This document shows positions 34,188 through 44,818 of a stretch of 64,000 nucleotides of DNA, piece by piece. The position numbers and the translations under genes are program-made. Source of the stretch: Botryosphaeria dothidea (taxonomy: Eukaryota > Ascomycota > Dothideomycetes > Botryosphaeriales > Botryosphaeriaceae); assembly GCA_011503125.2 (NCBI GenBank), contig WWBZ02000007.1:124001-188000 (forward strand), in the 5' to 3' direction. How positions within the stretch are numbered: position 1 is the stretch's first letter; each line of letters starts with the position of its first letter. Under the pieces are notes generated by a model. That model saw only the letters and a list, made by a program, of their open reading frames with translations. It was not told the origin of the DNA and ran no database searches.

Positions 34188-35193
34188 ATGCGTGTCCTGT
34201 GTCTTCACGGCCGGGGTTCGAATACCGAGGTTTGTGACTCCACATTCAGCCTATTCCAGCAATCACTGACCGCCGAGTAGATCTTCCGCATGCAAACGGC
34301 GGGCATTCGGAGTCTCCTGGAGCCTGAGTATGAATTCGAGTTTGTTGAAGGACGTTGGCCGCATCTGGAAGGCAATTGGTCTCTTCACACCGTAGATTTC
34401 TCGAAGTCTAAGGTATGTTCACATCTTTCTTTCGCCGGGTGACACCGACCGTACTGACCAATTCAAGCTGTACGGCTACTACAACGGCCTGGACTTGGAC
34501 GACATTTTGCAAACAGAGAATGAGCTCCGGCAAATTATTCGGGGTAGAGTCAAATCCCTTGCTGAACCCACTTCTCATGCTAAGCTTTGTAGACCACGGC
34601 CCATTCGATGGCATCCTGGGCTACTCGCAGGGTGCCACTCTTGCCGCACAGCTGGTGATTCGGTACATCCTGGAGGATCCGTTCGCCACTGTCCAAGAGC
34701 TTCCCTTGAAATTCGCCATCTTCATCAATGGCGCCACGCCACCCTGTGTGCTGCCCTTGACCGAGCCTCCACTTGAGTGTCCCTTGGAAGAATTCGCCGA
34801 GGCTGCTCACCTCTTCTCTGTTTTCAAGCCCAACGATTCTGACAACATAACAAAATTGAGGCCAGCGAAGCTCCAGAATGGCAGAAAGGTCAGTATGGTT
34901 TACTCTGGTCACGACGCCAGATGCTGACAAACGAGTGGTAGATTGTCACCGACGGAATGCATTACATGACAAGATACTCCCCTGAATACGACGGGAAGGT
35001 CATCACCATTCCGACTCTGCACATTCGTGGAAAGAGGGACCATAGTGATTACGGCGAGGGCTTATTGGATCTGAGCGAGCCCTCCATGGCCGAGGATCTT
35101 CCCCATATATTTGGTCACGACTTCCCTCGTGGCCTTGACACCAACAAAACGATAGCCCGTTTGATCAGGCTGACGGCATCACGGGCTTGGTAA
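34188..35193 (+). CDS. FSH1/LovG-like serine hydrolase, candidate polyketide-release enzyme
   Basis: An alpha/beta-fold serine hydrolase of the FSH1 family, to which the lovastatin thioesterase LovG belongs. Exons are 34188-34229, 34281-34412, 34468-34543, 34593-34888 and 34942-35193, joining to 265 residues. The triad is visible: Ser95 in GYSQG, Asp215 in RGKRD, and His241 in IFGHDFPRG. The N-terminal MRVLCLHGRGSN strand and DHGPFDGILGYSQGA are characteristic. It is divergent from a PKS that lacks any release domain. By analogy with LovG, which frees a reduced polyketide from a partner synthase in trans, it probably hydrolyses or edits the ACP-bound product. Other FSH1 members act on unrelated esters, so the role is inference. 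Confidence 0.82.
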
Positions 35194-35757
35194 ACTCTGA
35201 ATATCATTTCACTTATTGATTGCCATTTTCCTTGTAGATGGCTTGCGCTTTTTCTTTCTATCAATACTTTCCCAAGTCGCTGAAATGTTAAGGATTCCAG
35301 TCGCTCGTATTTCTCGGCCTTGACAAGGATCAGGCTTTCAGCAAGCTCAGTAGCGTATAGGGTTTTCTGCATACTACTTTTCACACAAACTCAATCTTAC
35401 ATACAAAGAAACGCTTACTGCGAGATCTCTAGAAAGTTCACGCCTCCGCAAATAAGCATAAGGGCCATAAGCATAAAGAATCTAGCGCGATGGCGTAGAT
35501 CCGGGTTATCGCGCTGAATTACTCGCGCCCCGTCTTCCATGGACATCTCCGCGTTCGGACCGTGCACGGAATAGCCGGCGGTAGTCGACTCGTGCGACAC
35601 ACTGACTCGGACTGCAAGGCGTCCCGAACCGCCACTTGGATGGTTGCAGCTGTAGCGAACACCCCGAGTCATCATCCCTCATAGGTTTTGATGATCGTCG
35701 CCGACATTCGCGACTGCGACCCTGAACACAACGTTCTCTGGCAGTCTAAGCCAAGCC
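35194..35757. other. Intergenic region, trehalase promoter
   Basis: About 560 bases; holds a CGG-N5-CCG palindrome at 35567-35577 and otherwise nothing recognised. Confidence 0.5.
35567..35577. promoter_or_regulatory. CGG-N5-CCG palindrome upstream of the trehalase gene
   Basis: CGGAATAGCCG, a possible Zn2Cys6 regulator site, begins 191 bp upstream of the trehalase ATG. A closely similar site lies at nearly the same distance from the CYP52-like gene. Confidence 0.3.
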
Positions 35758-38700
35758 ATGAAGCCGCAAACAATCTCTTTCTTGGTCTTCGCAGGGGCGG
35801 CCGCCGCTGCCGGTCAATTCAGCGTACCAGCGGACTTTGTGAATTGGGACGACTCGACGTATACGCTTACATCTACACGGCCATTCCCGGGTTCATTCCA
35901 GGCATGGATTCCCCAATCCAACGGGTGCGCAAATTCATCCTGCATGTCTCAGATCCACGCTGATATGATTCCGCAGATACATTGGTCTTGGTCAAGCCAG
36001 CCTGGGACCATTCTATGAAGCCAGTAACAACAACGATACAGAGGGCTGGATGCTGTTTAGCCCACGACAGACCTTCGCGACAGTTACGGGATTCTGGGAT
36101 GCAGAAGAGAGCGGAGACAGCGTCATCTCTGGCATTCCACATTTCACGGACCTTTTGGTCGAAGCATGTGGAAGTGTGCTGAATGGATCAGTTGGCGTTT
36201 CTGAGATCAGCGACTTCTCCTCCAGTATATCCTTGTACGTTCACAAGAGAACAGTGAAAGCGATGTATCTGATCAAATCGTAGCACTACAGGAATTGCGA
36301 CATGGGACTACAATTGGAGTCCTCCAGGTTGTGGAGACAACACTGTATTGGCGATTGCCTATGAGTCTTTCCTCTCGACTGATACTCGGCAGCTGGCGGC
36401 GGCCAAGCTCTCCGTTACCAGCTCAACTGCTCTGAACATAGCCATTATCGACACCCTGGACGGAAGAAGTGGAAATCGCACAAAATTGGCGGAGAAACAG
36501 GCTTTTCCAGAGTCAAACAGCATCATGACGGCCGTCCACCCCACCGGACTCAAAAACGTGACGGCATACGTTCACTCCACGATATCAGGAGTGGATGCAG
36601 CCCAGAACTCGAATTCCACCGGAACTCACAATAGTGCTTCTGCTTCCATATCCCAGCGCTATCAACTCACCCTCCAATCCAACGTCCCAACCACCGTTCA
36701 CAAATACGTCGGCATCGCCTCCACCGACCACTTCCCCCAGGCCTCCACCATCGCCCAGAACACCGCAACCACCGCTCTCCAGACCGGCTGGGCGGCACTC
36801 TCCTCCGCCCACCGCGCCACCATCGCAGCCCTAACGGCGCCGCCCTACGTCGCCGACTTCCGCAACCCCGACGGCACACTGCCCGCCGACCCGACGATCC
36901 GGGCCCTCCAGATCACCGCCAAGGCATCCGCCTACTACCTCTACACGTCGCTCCTCCCGGCTGGCTACGCACCGCCCGGCGCGCGCGGCGCCCTCGCCGC
37001 CAACAGCCTCGCCGTCGGCGGCCTGACGTCCGAGGCGTACGGCGGCAAGATCTTCTGGGACGCCGACCTGTTCGCGGCGCCGGCGCTGCAGGCCACGCAG
37101 CCGGCGCTGGCGCGGCAGATCGCCGCCTACCGGATCCAGAGAGGCGAGCAGGCGGCGGCGAACACGCGGAGGCATGGGTTCGGCGAGGGGGCGATGCTGT
37201 TTCCGTGGACGAGCGGCAGGGAGGGGGAGTGCTATAACAATACCGGGCCGTGTGTGATGTACGAGTACCATCTCAATGCGGATATCGCGCTGAGTCTGGT
37301 CATGGCGAGGAACACGTCGGGAGATGTGGGGTGGTTTGATGAGGAGGCGAGGGGCGTGGTCGATGGGGTGGCGAGGGGGTTGGCGGAGACGCTGGCGTGG
37401 TATGCGGAGAATGGGACGTGGGGGATTGAGGTCATGACGGATGCTGATGAGTATTATGTAGGTTTCCTTGTGACGTGATGGCCTTTGAAATGCTGACGTG
37501 TGGTGCAGATGTTTGTGTCCGATGGAGCATTCACGAATTCAGCTGTCAGTGTCACGCTCGAGATCGCAAGCACTTTGCGCCGAGAAGCGGGAGAGCCACT
37601 GGAGGAGAACTGGGTGAACATGACAGAGAACATGCAGATACCTACGTCAGACAGTGGCGTAGTGCTGGAGTTCAGAGACATGTGGAATGACTTGGTTTCC
37701 AAACAGGCCGATGTCATCCTCATGGACTACCCGTTCGACTACAGAAGAAACTTTTCCACTGAGAAGCGTCGGCTGGCAATGGACTATGTATGTCTCCCTA
37801 CAAAGCGCTCTATTGAGCTCATGCTGAGCATTGTACAGTACGCAGTTCGGCAAGATCCCAACGGCCCAGCGATGACTTACGCATTGTATGCCATATCAGC
37901 CAACTCGCTTGCTGAAAGCGGCTGCGCCTTCTGGACGTTCCTGAAGAAAAGCTTCGAGCCTTACATCCGCGCACCATGGTACCAGTTCTCGGAGCAACAG
38001 CTCGACGATCCCACCGTCAACGGCGCCATCAACCCGGCTTTTCCCTTCCTAACAGGACACGGCGGTTTCCTCCAAATCATGACGGCGGGCTTCTTGGGCA
38101 TCCGGGTGACGGACACCAACTTGGTCATGAACCCTTCCTTACCACCCCAACTCTCCCACTTCCGCGCCCCCATCCAGTTCTACAACGGCGCCGTCATAGC
38201 CTGCACCGTGAACGCCACCCACACAACCATCACCCGCCTAGATGCCTCCCAACACCCCGGCGTGGCCCCCGACCAATACGGCGCGTCCCCCATGCCCATC
38301 ACAATCGGGCGCTCAGTCGCAAACGGCACGACGCTCCACCTCTCCATCAACGAGACGACAGCCATCCCCAACCGCGCCTACCACCGCGCCCTCAGCATCC
38401 CCGGCAACATCCTCCAATGCACGTCCGCCACCTCCCCCTCGCCACACCTCCACGGCCAGTTCCCCGCCGCCGCCACCGACGGCTACGGCGGCACCGCCTG
38501 GCAGCCCGCCGCCGCCAACGAGCCCGGCATCCTCGTCGTCGACGCCAGCGACGTCGTCGCCGTCCCGCAGCGTCTGTCGCACGTGCATCTCGACTTCGGC
38601 CTGCGCCCGCCCCGGCGCGTGCGCGTCGCCTTCTACGACGAGTCGGCGGGCGCGGAGGCGGCGGTGTTCGAGGCGGCCGCCGCGGTCGACATCACGGCGC

Positions 38701-38939
38701 CGTGGAAGGGCGTGGATGCGCCGGTCGTGCCGTACGGGGGCAACGTGACGACGATTGCGCTGCCGGCGGGCGCGGTGTGGAGCGGCGGCGTTGCGAAGCT
38801 GGAGGTGGAGGGTTGCTGGGTGGAGGATGGGGCTGGGGCCACGGTGGCGGAGTTCGCGGTTGTGGCGGCGGCGGATGGCAATGGCACGGCGGCGGCGGGC
38901 ATTGCGGGGAAGAGGGAGCTATGGCACACGGAGCTCTGA
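35758..38939 (+). CDS. Acid trehalase, glycoside hydrolase family 65
   Basis: A predicted secreted or vacuolar enzyme hydrolysing alpha,alpha-trehalose to glucose (Ath1/TreA-like). Exons are 35758-35924, 35977-36234, 36284-37457, 37509-37787 and 37839-38939, joining in phase to 992 residues, the usual length. A hydrophobic Ala-rich N-terminus (about residues 6-19) looks like a signal peptide. The GH65 N-terminal domain carries IGLGQASLGPFYEA and WDYNWSPPGCGDN. The catalytic barrel shows GGKIFWDADLF near residue 397, YEYHLNADIALSL near 470 and MDYPFDYRRNFS near 606. Many N-x-S/T sequons fit a secretory protein. The fourth intron (51 nt) is in frame. It sits between the PKS-hydrolase pair and the CYP52-UGT pair, so it may be co-opted into the cluster or merely a neighbour. 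Confidence 0.9.
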
Positions 38940-39778
38940 GAGTCGGGGGGAGGCGAGTCAAGGCGCTGGAGGCTGTGGTGTGAGCGACGGCTGATGCGGT
39001 CGGGGCTCGGGTATTTTGCTCGAAACCCCATGGGACTCCCCGCTCGACCCGGGATCAACTGCGCGCTTTTTCTGGGTCGAAAAACGCGGTGGTGGAGTGG
39101 GGTGGGAAGTTCCAGAACTGCTGCCCTATGCGGAGAAATGCGAGTCAAACACCGAAAGTCCTTCTGGTTAGTTTTGGCGAAGGACACGGGGGTGGGCTCT
39201 TTCCGTCCTGGGTTAGTCGAACAGGATACGACGACGCCTTATCCCTGCCAACTTTTTGCCGCGTAAAGCTTGGGGTGAACCTCTTCCACACGTCGTAGAT
39301 CAGTGTTGTCGGTGGTCAAACGATCGATTCACCGGGGCATATAGCAGCTTTCGTCCGTGCCGTTTAGTATATCCAGATGGAAACGAAACTTCTTATGCCC
39401 TGCAAGCAGCCCATTCTCACAATCGAAAGCGCAGTAGCAGGCAGAACCCCGGGAGCAAGAGCACGCTCGAGCCATAAGGCCGGCAATTCAGGACACCTGC
39501 CGTGCGAGTATGGGGCTCCGCACCGCTTAGCCTCAAATTGAGCGTGATATGCCCTGAGTAATTGAACCGTGGATACTGGCCTGATGCAACGTCGGAAATG
39601 CCGCGTCTTTCGAGAATTCAATCATCGAGGCCTCCACCTCCACCCAGCGGTGTGGCCCAGGCAGTCCAGCCAACGCACTTCCTGACTCGTTCGCCTGCGT
39701 GACCTTTTCGAGGCTTAAGTGATGCTCCCACGCTTTGCGCGAATCGTCTCACTGCCAACGAGAGAAGACTGAAGCATC
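38940..39778. other. Intergenic region, CYP52-like promoter
   Basis: About 840 bases between trehalase and P450 genes in the same orientation. It contains a CGG-N5-CCG palindrome at 39593-39603. No gene recognised. Confidence 0.5.
39593..39603. promoter_or_regulatory. CGG-N5-CCG palindrome upstream of the CYP52-like gene
   Basis: CGGAAATGCCG begins 186 bp upstream of the ATG at 39779. It matches the trehalase site in half-sites, spacing and distance to the start codon. Confidence 0.3.
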
Positions 39779-41616
39779 ATGGCCAACCAAGGAATCTTGG
39801 TCGTGGCAGCTCTTTGCCTGCTGCTGCCACTGCTCAGCAAGATACTGAAGTGGCACAAGAATGCCCGATTCGCCCGAGCAAACGGATGCAAGCCCGCTCC
39901 TTGCGACAACTTGCTGACATGGACGGACATGCTGGGAATTGGTATTTTGCGCAAGCTGGAGCACCACCTCTCGCAGCATACTCTGCTTGAGTTCATGAGG
40001 ACACGCTTTGAGGAGAATGGGAATACTTTCCGCAGCAGAGTCCTGCTCGATGACTTTTACTGGACATGCGAGGTGACTACTCCCAGCGGGCTTGCAGTCT
40101 CGCAATAGTATTGACCGCATCACACAGCCCAAGAACATCCAGGCCATGCTCGCACTCAAATTCGGAGACTTTGGCGTTGGCATTGACCGTTAGTACAAAA
40201 TCCAAATGCTGCATTCGACACACGAGATAACCCAGAGCCTGCCCACAGGCTACAACAACTTCAAGCCACTCATGGGCCATGGCATTTTCACCAGTGACGG
40301 TGCAAAGTGGGAAGAAGCACGCGCTCTCGTCCGTCCGAACTTCGTGCGCAATCAAGTTGCCGACCTCGAGGCCTTTGAGCAGCACTTCCAGAACATGCTC
40401 ACTCTCATCCCGCGAGATGGAAAGACGCCCGTGGAGCTGAAGCCTCTTTTCCAGCGAATGGTATGAGTTCGCATGCTCCTGTCCCCCTCATTCCAGCATG
40501 CTGATGGATACCATGCAAAATCAGACTCTGGACTCCGCCAGCGAAATGCTTTTCGGCAAGTCCCTCAACTCTCTCACCGTCACCGACTCAGCCGTCGCCT
40601 CCGCCCAATTCGCGGCCGCCTTCAAGAAATCCCAGACCGAACTCGCGCGCCGTTGCCGCCTGGGTCGCCTCGCCGATTGGAACGTCAGCCAGGAGTTCCT
40701 CGATGCATGCGGCGTGACGCAGCGCTTCGTCGACGACTATGTAGAGGAGGCGGTGCGGTTGCGGAAGCAGCACGCCAGTGGCGAGAACAAGACGGATGAG
40801 AAGGAACCCGAGCGGTATATCTTCTTGCATGAGATTGCCCAGGCCATTGATGACCCGATTGCGATTCGAGATCACTTGCTCAACGTATTAATTCCAGCAC
40901 GAGACTCGACGTCGACGCTCCTTGCTGCGGCGTTGTTTGCGGTGACCAAGGACAAGCGAGTATTCGCAAGGTTGAGAGCGGAGGTGGACGATTTGGGCGG
41001 GGTTTACCCGTCTTTCGAGACGCTGAAGAACATGAAGTACCTGAAATGGGTCATGAATGAGAGTCAGTATTGCAAATGTCTGTCTTGCTTGCCAGTTACT
41101 GACTGAAGCTCTCCCAATGCAGCATTGCGTCTTTGGCCTATTGTCCCGTTGAACGGCAGACAAGCGAACAGAGATGTGACTCTCCCGGTCGGCGGTGTAA
41201 GTGTTCATTTCCTCTCGTGCACCATTTCCAAGTATATTTCATTGGGCAAAACTGATTCTGACATTTGACAGGGTCCTGATGGGCAATCTCCAATTCACAT
41301 CAAGGCCGGTCAAAATGTGGGGTTCAGCACCTATGCAATGCATCGCCGTAAGGATATCTGGGGTCCGGACGCAGACAAATTCATCCCAGAGCGCTGGGAC
41401 AACCTTCGTCCTGGTTGGGAGTATCTACCATTCAACGGTGGCCCCCGCATCTGTATTGGCCAGCAGCTTGCCCTGACGGAGGGAGGCTACACGATTGTGA
41501 GGTTGCTGCAGTGCTTCAAAGATATTGAGAGCTTGGACCACAGCGAGTGGAGAGAAGGCTTGGCGCTGGCATGCTCAATTGATCAGCCAGTTACTGTCCG
41601 CACTATTCCTTGGTAG
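39779..41616 (+). CDS. Cytochrome P450, CYP52-like (alkane/fatty-acid terminal hydroxylase clan)
   Basis: An ER-anchored monooxygenase; CYP52 relatives hydroxylate long alkyl or acyl chains at or near the end. Exons are 39779-40072, 40128-40188, 40249-40460, 40525-41062, 41123-41196 and 41272-41616, joining to 507 residues. A single N-terminal membrane anchor (residues 5-22) is followed by FKPLMGHGIFTSDGAKWEEA, a CYP52-type region. The K-helix motif is NETLRLWPIVPLNGR, and the heme loop FNGGPRICIGQQ places Cys near residue 454. The I-helix reads LIPARDSTST instead of the usual AGRDTT pattern, so the oxygen-activation region deserves checking. A UDP-glycosyltransferase follows 223 bp downstream in the same direction. 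In sophorolipid yeasts a CYP52 enzyme also supplies the hydroxyl that a UGT glycosylates. Confidence 0.87.
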
Positions 41617-41839
41617 ATGGTTACCTTCAATTGAATATTCCGAGACTCAAGATCACCGCTTTCCAAGCAGTCCATTACTTGAGTCAGAACCGAGAAGCTG
41701 ATAAGGCGGCCTTGAAAGTCTCCGAGCCGAGCAATGGCCAGCTTCCGGACCCGAGCTTGAATCATGCACGGCAACCAGCATCTAAACTCAAAAGATGGTC
41801 TAAGACCGACGTGATTTGAATGACCAAAGATTTTCAACC

Positions 41840-43591
41840 ATGGGCCCAGTCAGGATTTTGCACATAACCTCGTATGTGATGCAGCTCCAAACAGCATGTC
41901 TTTCTTTCGGCTGAAAGATCAGGCAGACCAGAACATGGGCAATCGAATGTCCACCTTGCCGTCATTGCTTCACTGCAGCAGAATTACGGCAGGCTTGTTG
42001 ATATCCATCTTGCAAGCTTTGAGTCTTTTCGTACCAGAGTGCCCGACGGGGTGACATTTCATCCCATCTTAGGGAGGCCACTGACAAACAACTTCAAAAC
42101 CATCGATGGAGTGAACATCAATGAATCGGCTGGTAAGAATTCTACGGCCGTGCGACAAAGCGTTTTCCTAATCATTGCCTCTCCAGAAACACTAAGTGAT
42201 GCTGTTACATCCACACCCGGCTTCTTCGGCGCCATTCGCGGTATCATCAAAATGACATCCCTCCTCCACGCCGAACCGCCAGAAGAATACATCGCCACGG
42301 CCCAATCCGTCGAAGCGCTGCTCGGCGATCTCCAGCCCACCCTAGCCGTCGTTGAAAACTTCCTCGACGCCGCCCGCGACGCAATCGTCAAGAAGCAGCA
42401 ACCCTACGTCCTCCTCACGCCCAACACCCTCAAAGAGGTCGCAGCCGGAGACCAAGGCGTCGGCCTATTCAACTGGCCCGGGTAAGCAGCAAACCTCCCT
42501 TCCTCCATTTCCGTCAAAGCGATCCACAGCCCGTTTAACCCAGACCGCCGCCAGTCCCGCAGCAGGCTACCCTTACCCGCTCCCCCGGCCACCTCTTCCT
42601 GCCCAACACCTTCCTCTTCCTCTTCTTCCCCATCTGGCTGCGCTTCTTCGACGCCCGCTACGCCGCCCTCCAGCGCCGCCGCCACGCCGCCGGCTACGCA
42701 GGCGACTGGCCGATTTTCTCCGCGCGCGACCCGCGCGTCCCCGTGCTCTGCATGTCGCATCCCGCTGCGGACTACGCCGCCAGGATCCCCGAAGGCATCG
42801 TGTGCTGCGGGCCGATCTTGCGGGACGCGGCTGCCGTTGAGGACGTCGATGCGGAGTTGTTTGCGTGGCTGGGGCGGCGGAGGTGGACGGTGCTGGTCGT
42901 CCTGGGGAGCTTGTTGAAGGTGGATCGGGAGTATGCGGCGGCGGTGTGGGACGCGTGTCGAGTGTTGTTGGCGGAGAGGGAGGACGTGCAGGTTTTGTGG
43001 AAGCTGCAGAAAGAGGGAGAGTACGAGATTGAGGGGTTGGGCGAGATTGAGTGGGATAGGGTGAGGATTGTTGAGTGGCTGAAGCCAGATCCGTTGGCGG
43101 TGTTGAGGACTGAGCGAGTGGCTTGTTTTGTAAACCATGGAGGGAGCAATTCGTACCACGAGGCGTTGAGGTGGGCATTCTTATGTTCATTCGTTGCGAA
43201 GATATGCTGATAACCCGTACAGCACGGGGACGCCGCAAGTTATTGTCAGTCCTTGGTTTGACTGCCATGATTTCGGCAACAGGGCCGAGTGGCTTGGGGT
43301 GGGTAAATGGGGTAACAAGCGAGCTGCGTAAGGTTTAGATTCCGAGAACATCAACAAGTACTCACACTGTACAGGCCAAGATGTAATACCTTTGAGCTCC
43401 GTAAATGCCTGCTGGATGTGGTTGGGCGACATCCGGATGATGTTGAAGCTCGGCGGTTTCGGACTCGAGCAAAAGAAGTTTCGGATTTGGTGATGCACCG
43501 GACTTCTGAGCTTCCTGAAGGGCGAAATGGCAGAGATATTGCGGCGGATGTCATATGGAATAGGGTTGGCAGTCTGTGTGATGCTGTATAG
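41840..43591 (+). CDS. UDP-glycosyltransferase (GT1 family)
   Basis: Transfers a sugar from a UDP-sugar to a hydroxyl or carboxyl acceptor. Exons are 41840-41871, 41927-42132, 42187-42481, 42544-43170, 43223-43327 and 43375-43591, joining in phase to 493 residues. The N-terminus MGPVRILHITSPEHGQSN is the usual first strand and acceptor His loop. A hydrophobic segment (LFLPNTFLFLFFPIWLRFF, about residues 200-220) suggests membrane association. The C-terminal sugar-nucleotide region reads VACFVNHGGSNSYHEAL then GTPQVIVSPWFDCHDFGNRA, matching the HGG and D/Q landmarks of the family. The third exon-intron junction (42133-42186) is in frame and could be read through. Tandem with the CYP52-like gene, it probably glycosylates the oxidised lipid or polyketide. 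The donor sugar cannot be told from sequence. Confidence 0.87.
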
Positions 43592-44818
43592 TAGTAGACA
43601 TGCTGTTGTGGATGGGAAATTCGCGTATTGGCGCTTGGAAGCTGTCGAACGGTGCGAGAAAGAATTCACCGCTAGTTTTCTTATTATTGCTACTAAGGTC
43701 TACTATATACGTATGATGATCGGATTTACGGAAATACGCACAATCGGGGTAAATAAGGTGTGCAGGGGTAAGTTGTTGAATTGTGATTATTCGCATTACT
43801 AGATGATGAGTGGCATGAGGAGGAGGGTAGGTGACCCTGCAGCCTCTTATATAGTAGCTATCTAGCAAATTTTCGCTGTTGATCCTTGGTACAATAAGAC
43901 CCTGTTTCTCCTAACAGTTCATAGTCCAACATAAGTGTATGGTGCGGCAAAAAAACAAAGAAAGAACGCGTGTATAAGCAAAAGCAAAACAAAACACGTG
44001 ATCACGGGCCAATGTGGTTGACAGAAGCTAACACCATACCCGTAAGATGTGCAGGTACAGCCATGGGTGTCACACGTAGTAAAAGAGTCGGGGACGGAGA
44101 AGCAGGCGTGGAAGACAGTTGTGGAAGACTTGTTTCTACGGGAGTTACTCGTGCCAACTCGGAAGATCATTCTGATGAGCTTGCTGGAAGCATGAAGCAG
44201 CGAGCCAGTCATGACCAAGAGGGGGAAGATGCGATAGTGGACCGAGCAGGGCCCAATTTCGGTCGGTCTCGAGTGCGAGAAGAGAATACACGGCGAAAAT
44301 CCAAGTCTAGATCCGTCCAGTGTCATGTTCAAGGTCGGCAGTGAAGAGGTTTGTTGCGTGCTAGAGAACCACAAATTCAAACAGATGCAAGACGTGGGGC
44401 ATTTTGCCGAAAAAAGGACCAGAATGCAACATTTAACAAGACGGGTAGGTCGCAGCTTGCGGCGCGCTAAAGAAAAAGAAATCGTCTTCGGAGCGCATTA
44501 GCTACTTGGTCAAGAAGAAATATCCGCGCAGTTTTTCGTCGCGATCTAACATCTCCAGGGACGGATTTTCCGAGATATGTTGGACCTGCATCGCCGGAGT
44601 GGGTCTGTTCGTACTGAATAATAATTACCTCACGCATTCGCATAAAAGATTTGTCGAAAGTCTCGCAGCACCAAAAGTAGTTTAGTCTAAATAGAATGTC
44701 TGAAATGAGCTTAGCGTATCATCTGAATCTTCCGTAGATAGCTGACTTGTAGAAGACCCTTGAGGGACAATCCATTGAGTTCAAACAAGATTTGTTCATT
44801 CGCCGTTAGAATAATATT
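43592..44818. other. Convergent intergenic region with one copy of a dispersed short repeat
   Basis: About 1.2 kb between the UGT (plus) and the STAND-like gene (minus). It includes the 40-bp repeat copy at 43812-43851. A 153-codon minus ORF here is hydrophobic at one end but has no recognisable family. It marks the right limit of the putative cluster. Confidence 0.5.
43812..43851 (+). repeat. Dispersed short repeat, copy 1
   Basis: A 40-bp segment from GGCATGAG to CTCTTATA, sharing about 35 positions with 61545-61587 in the same orientation, including GGGTAGGT, ACCC and GCCTCTTATA. Confidence 0.5.

Noticed and set aside
34214..34226. GGGGTTCGAATAC resembling a tRNA B box
   Set aside because: It lies inside the first exon of the FSH1-like hydrolase (GRGSNTE codons) and no A box or cloverleaf surrounds it.
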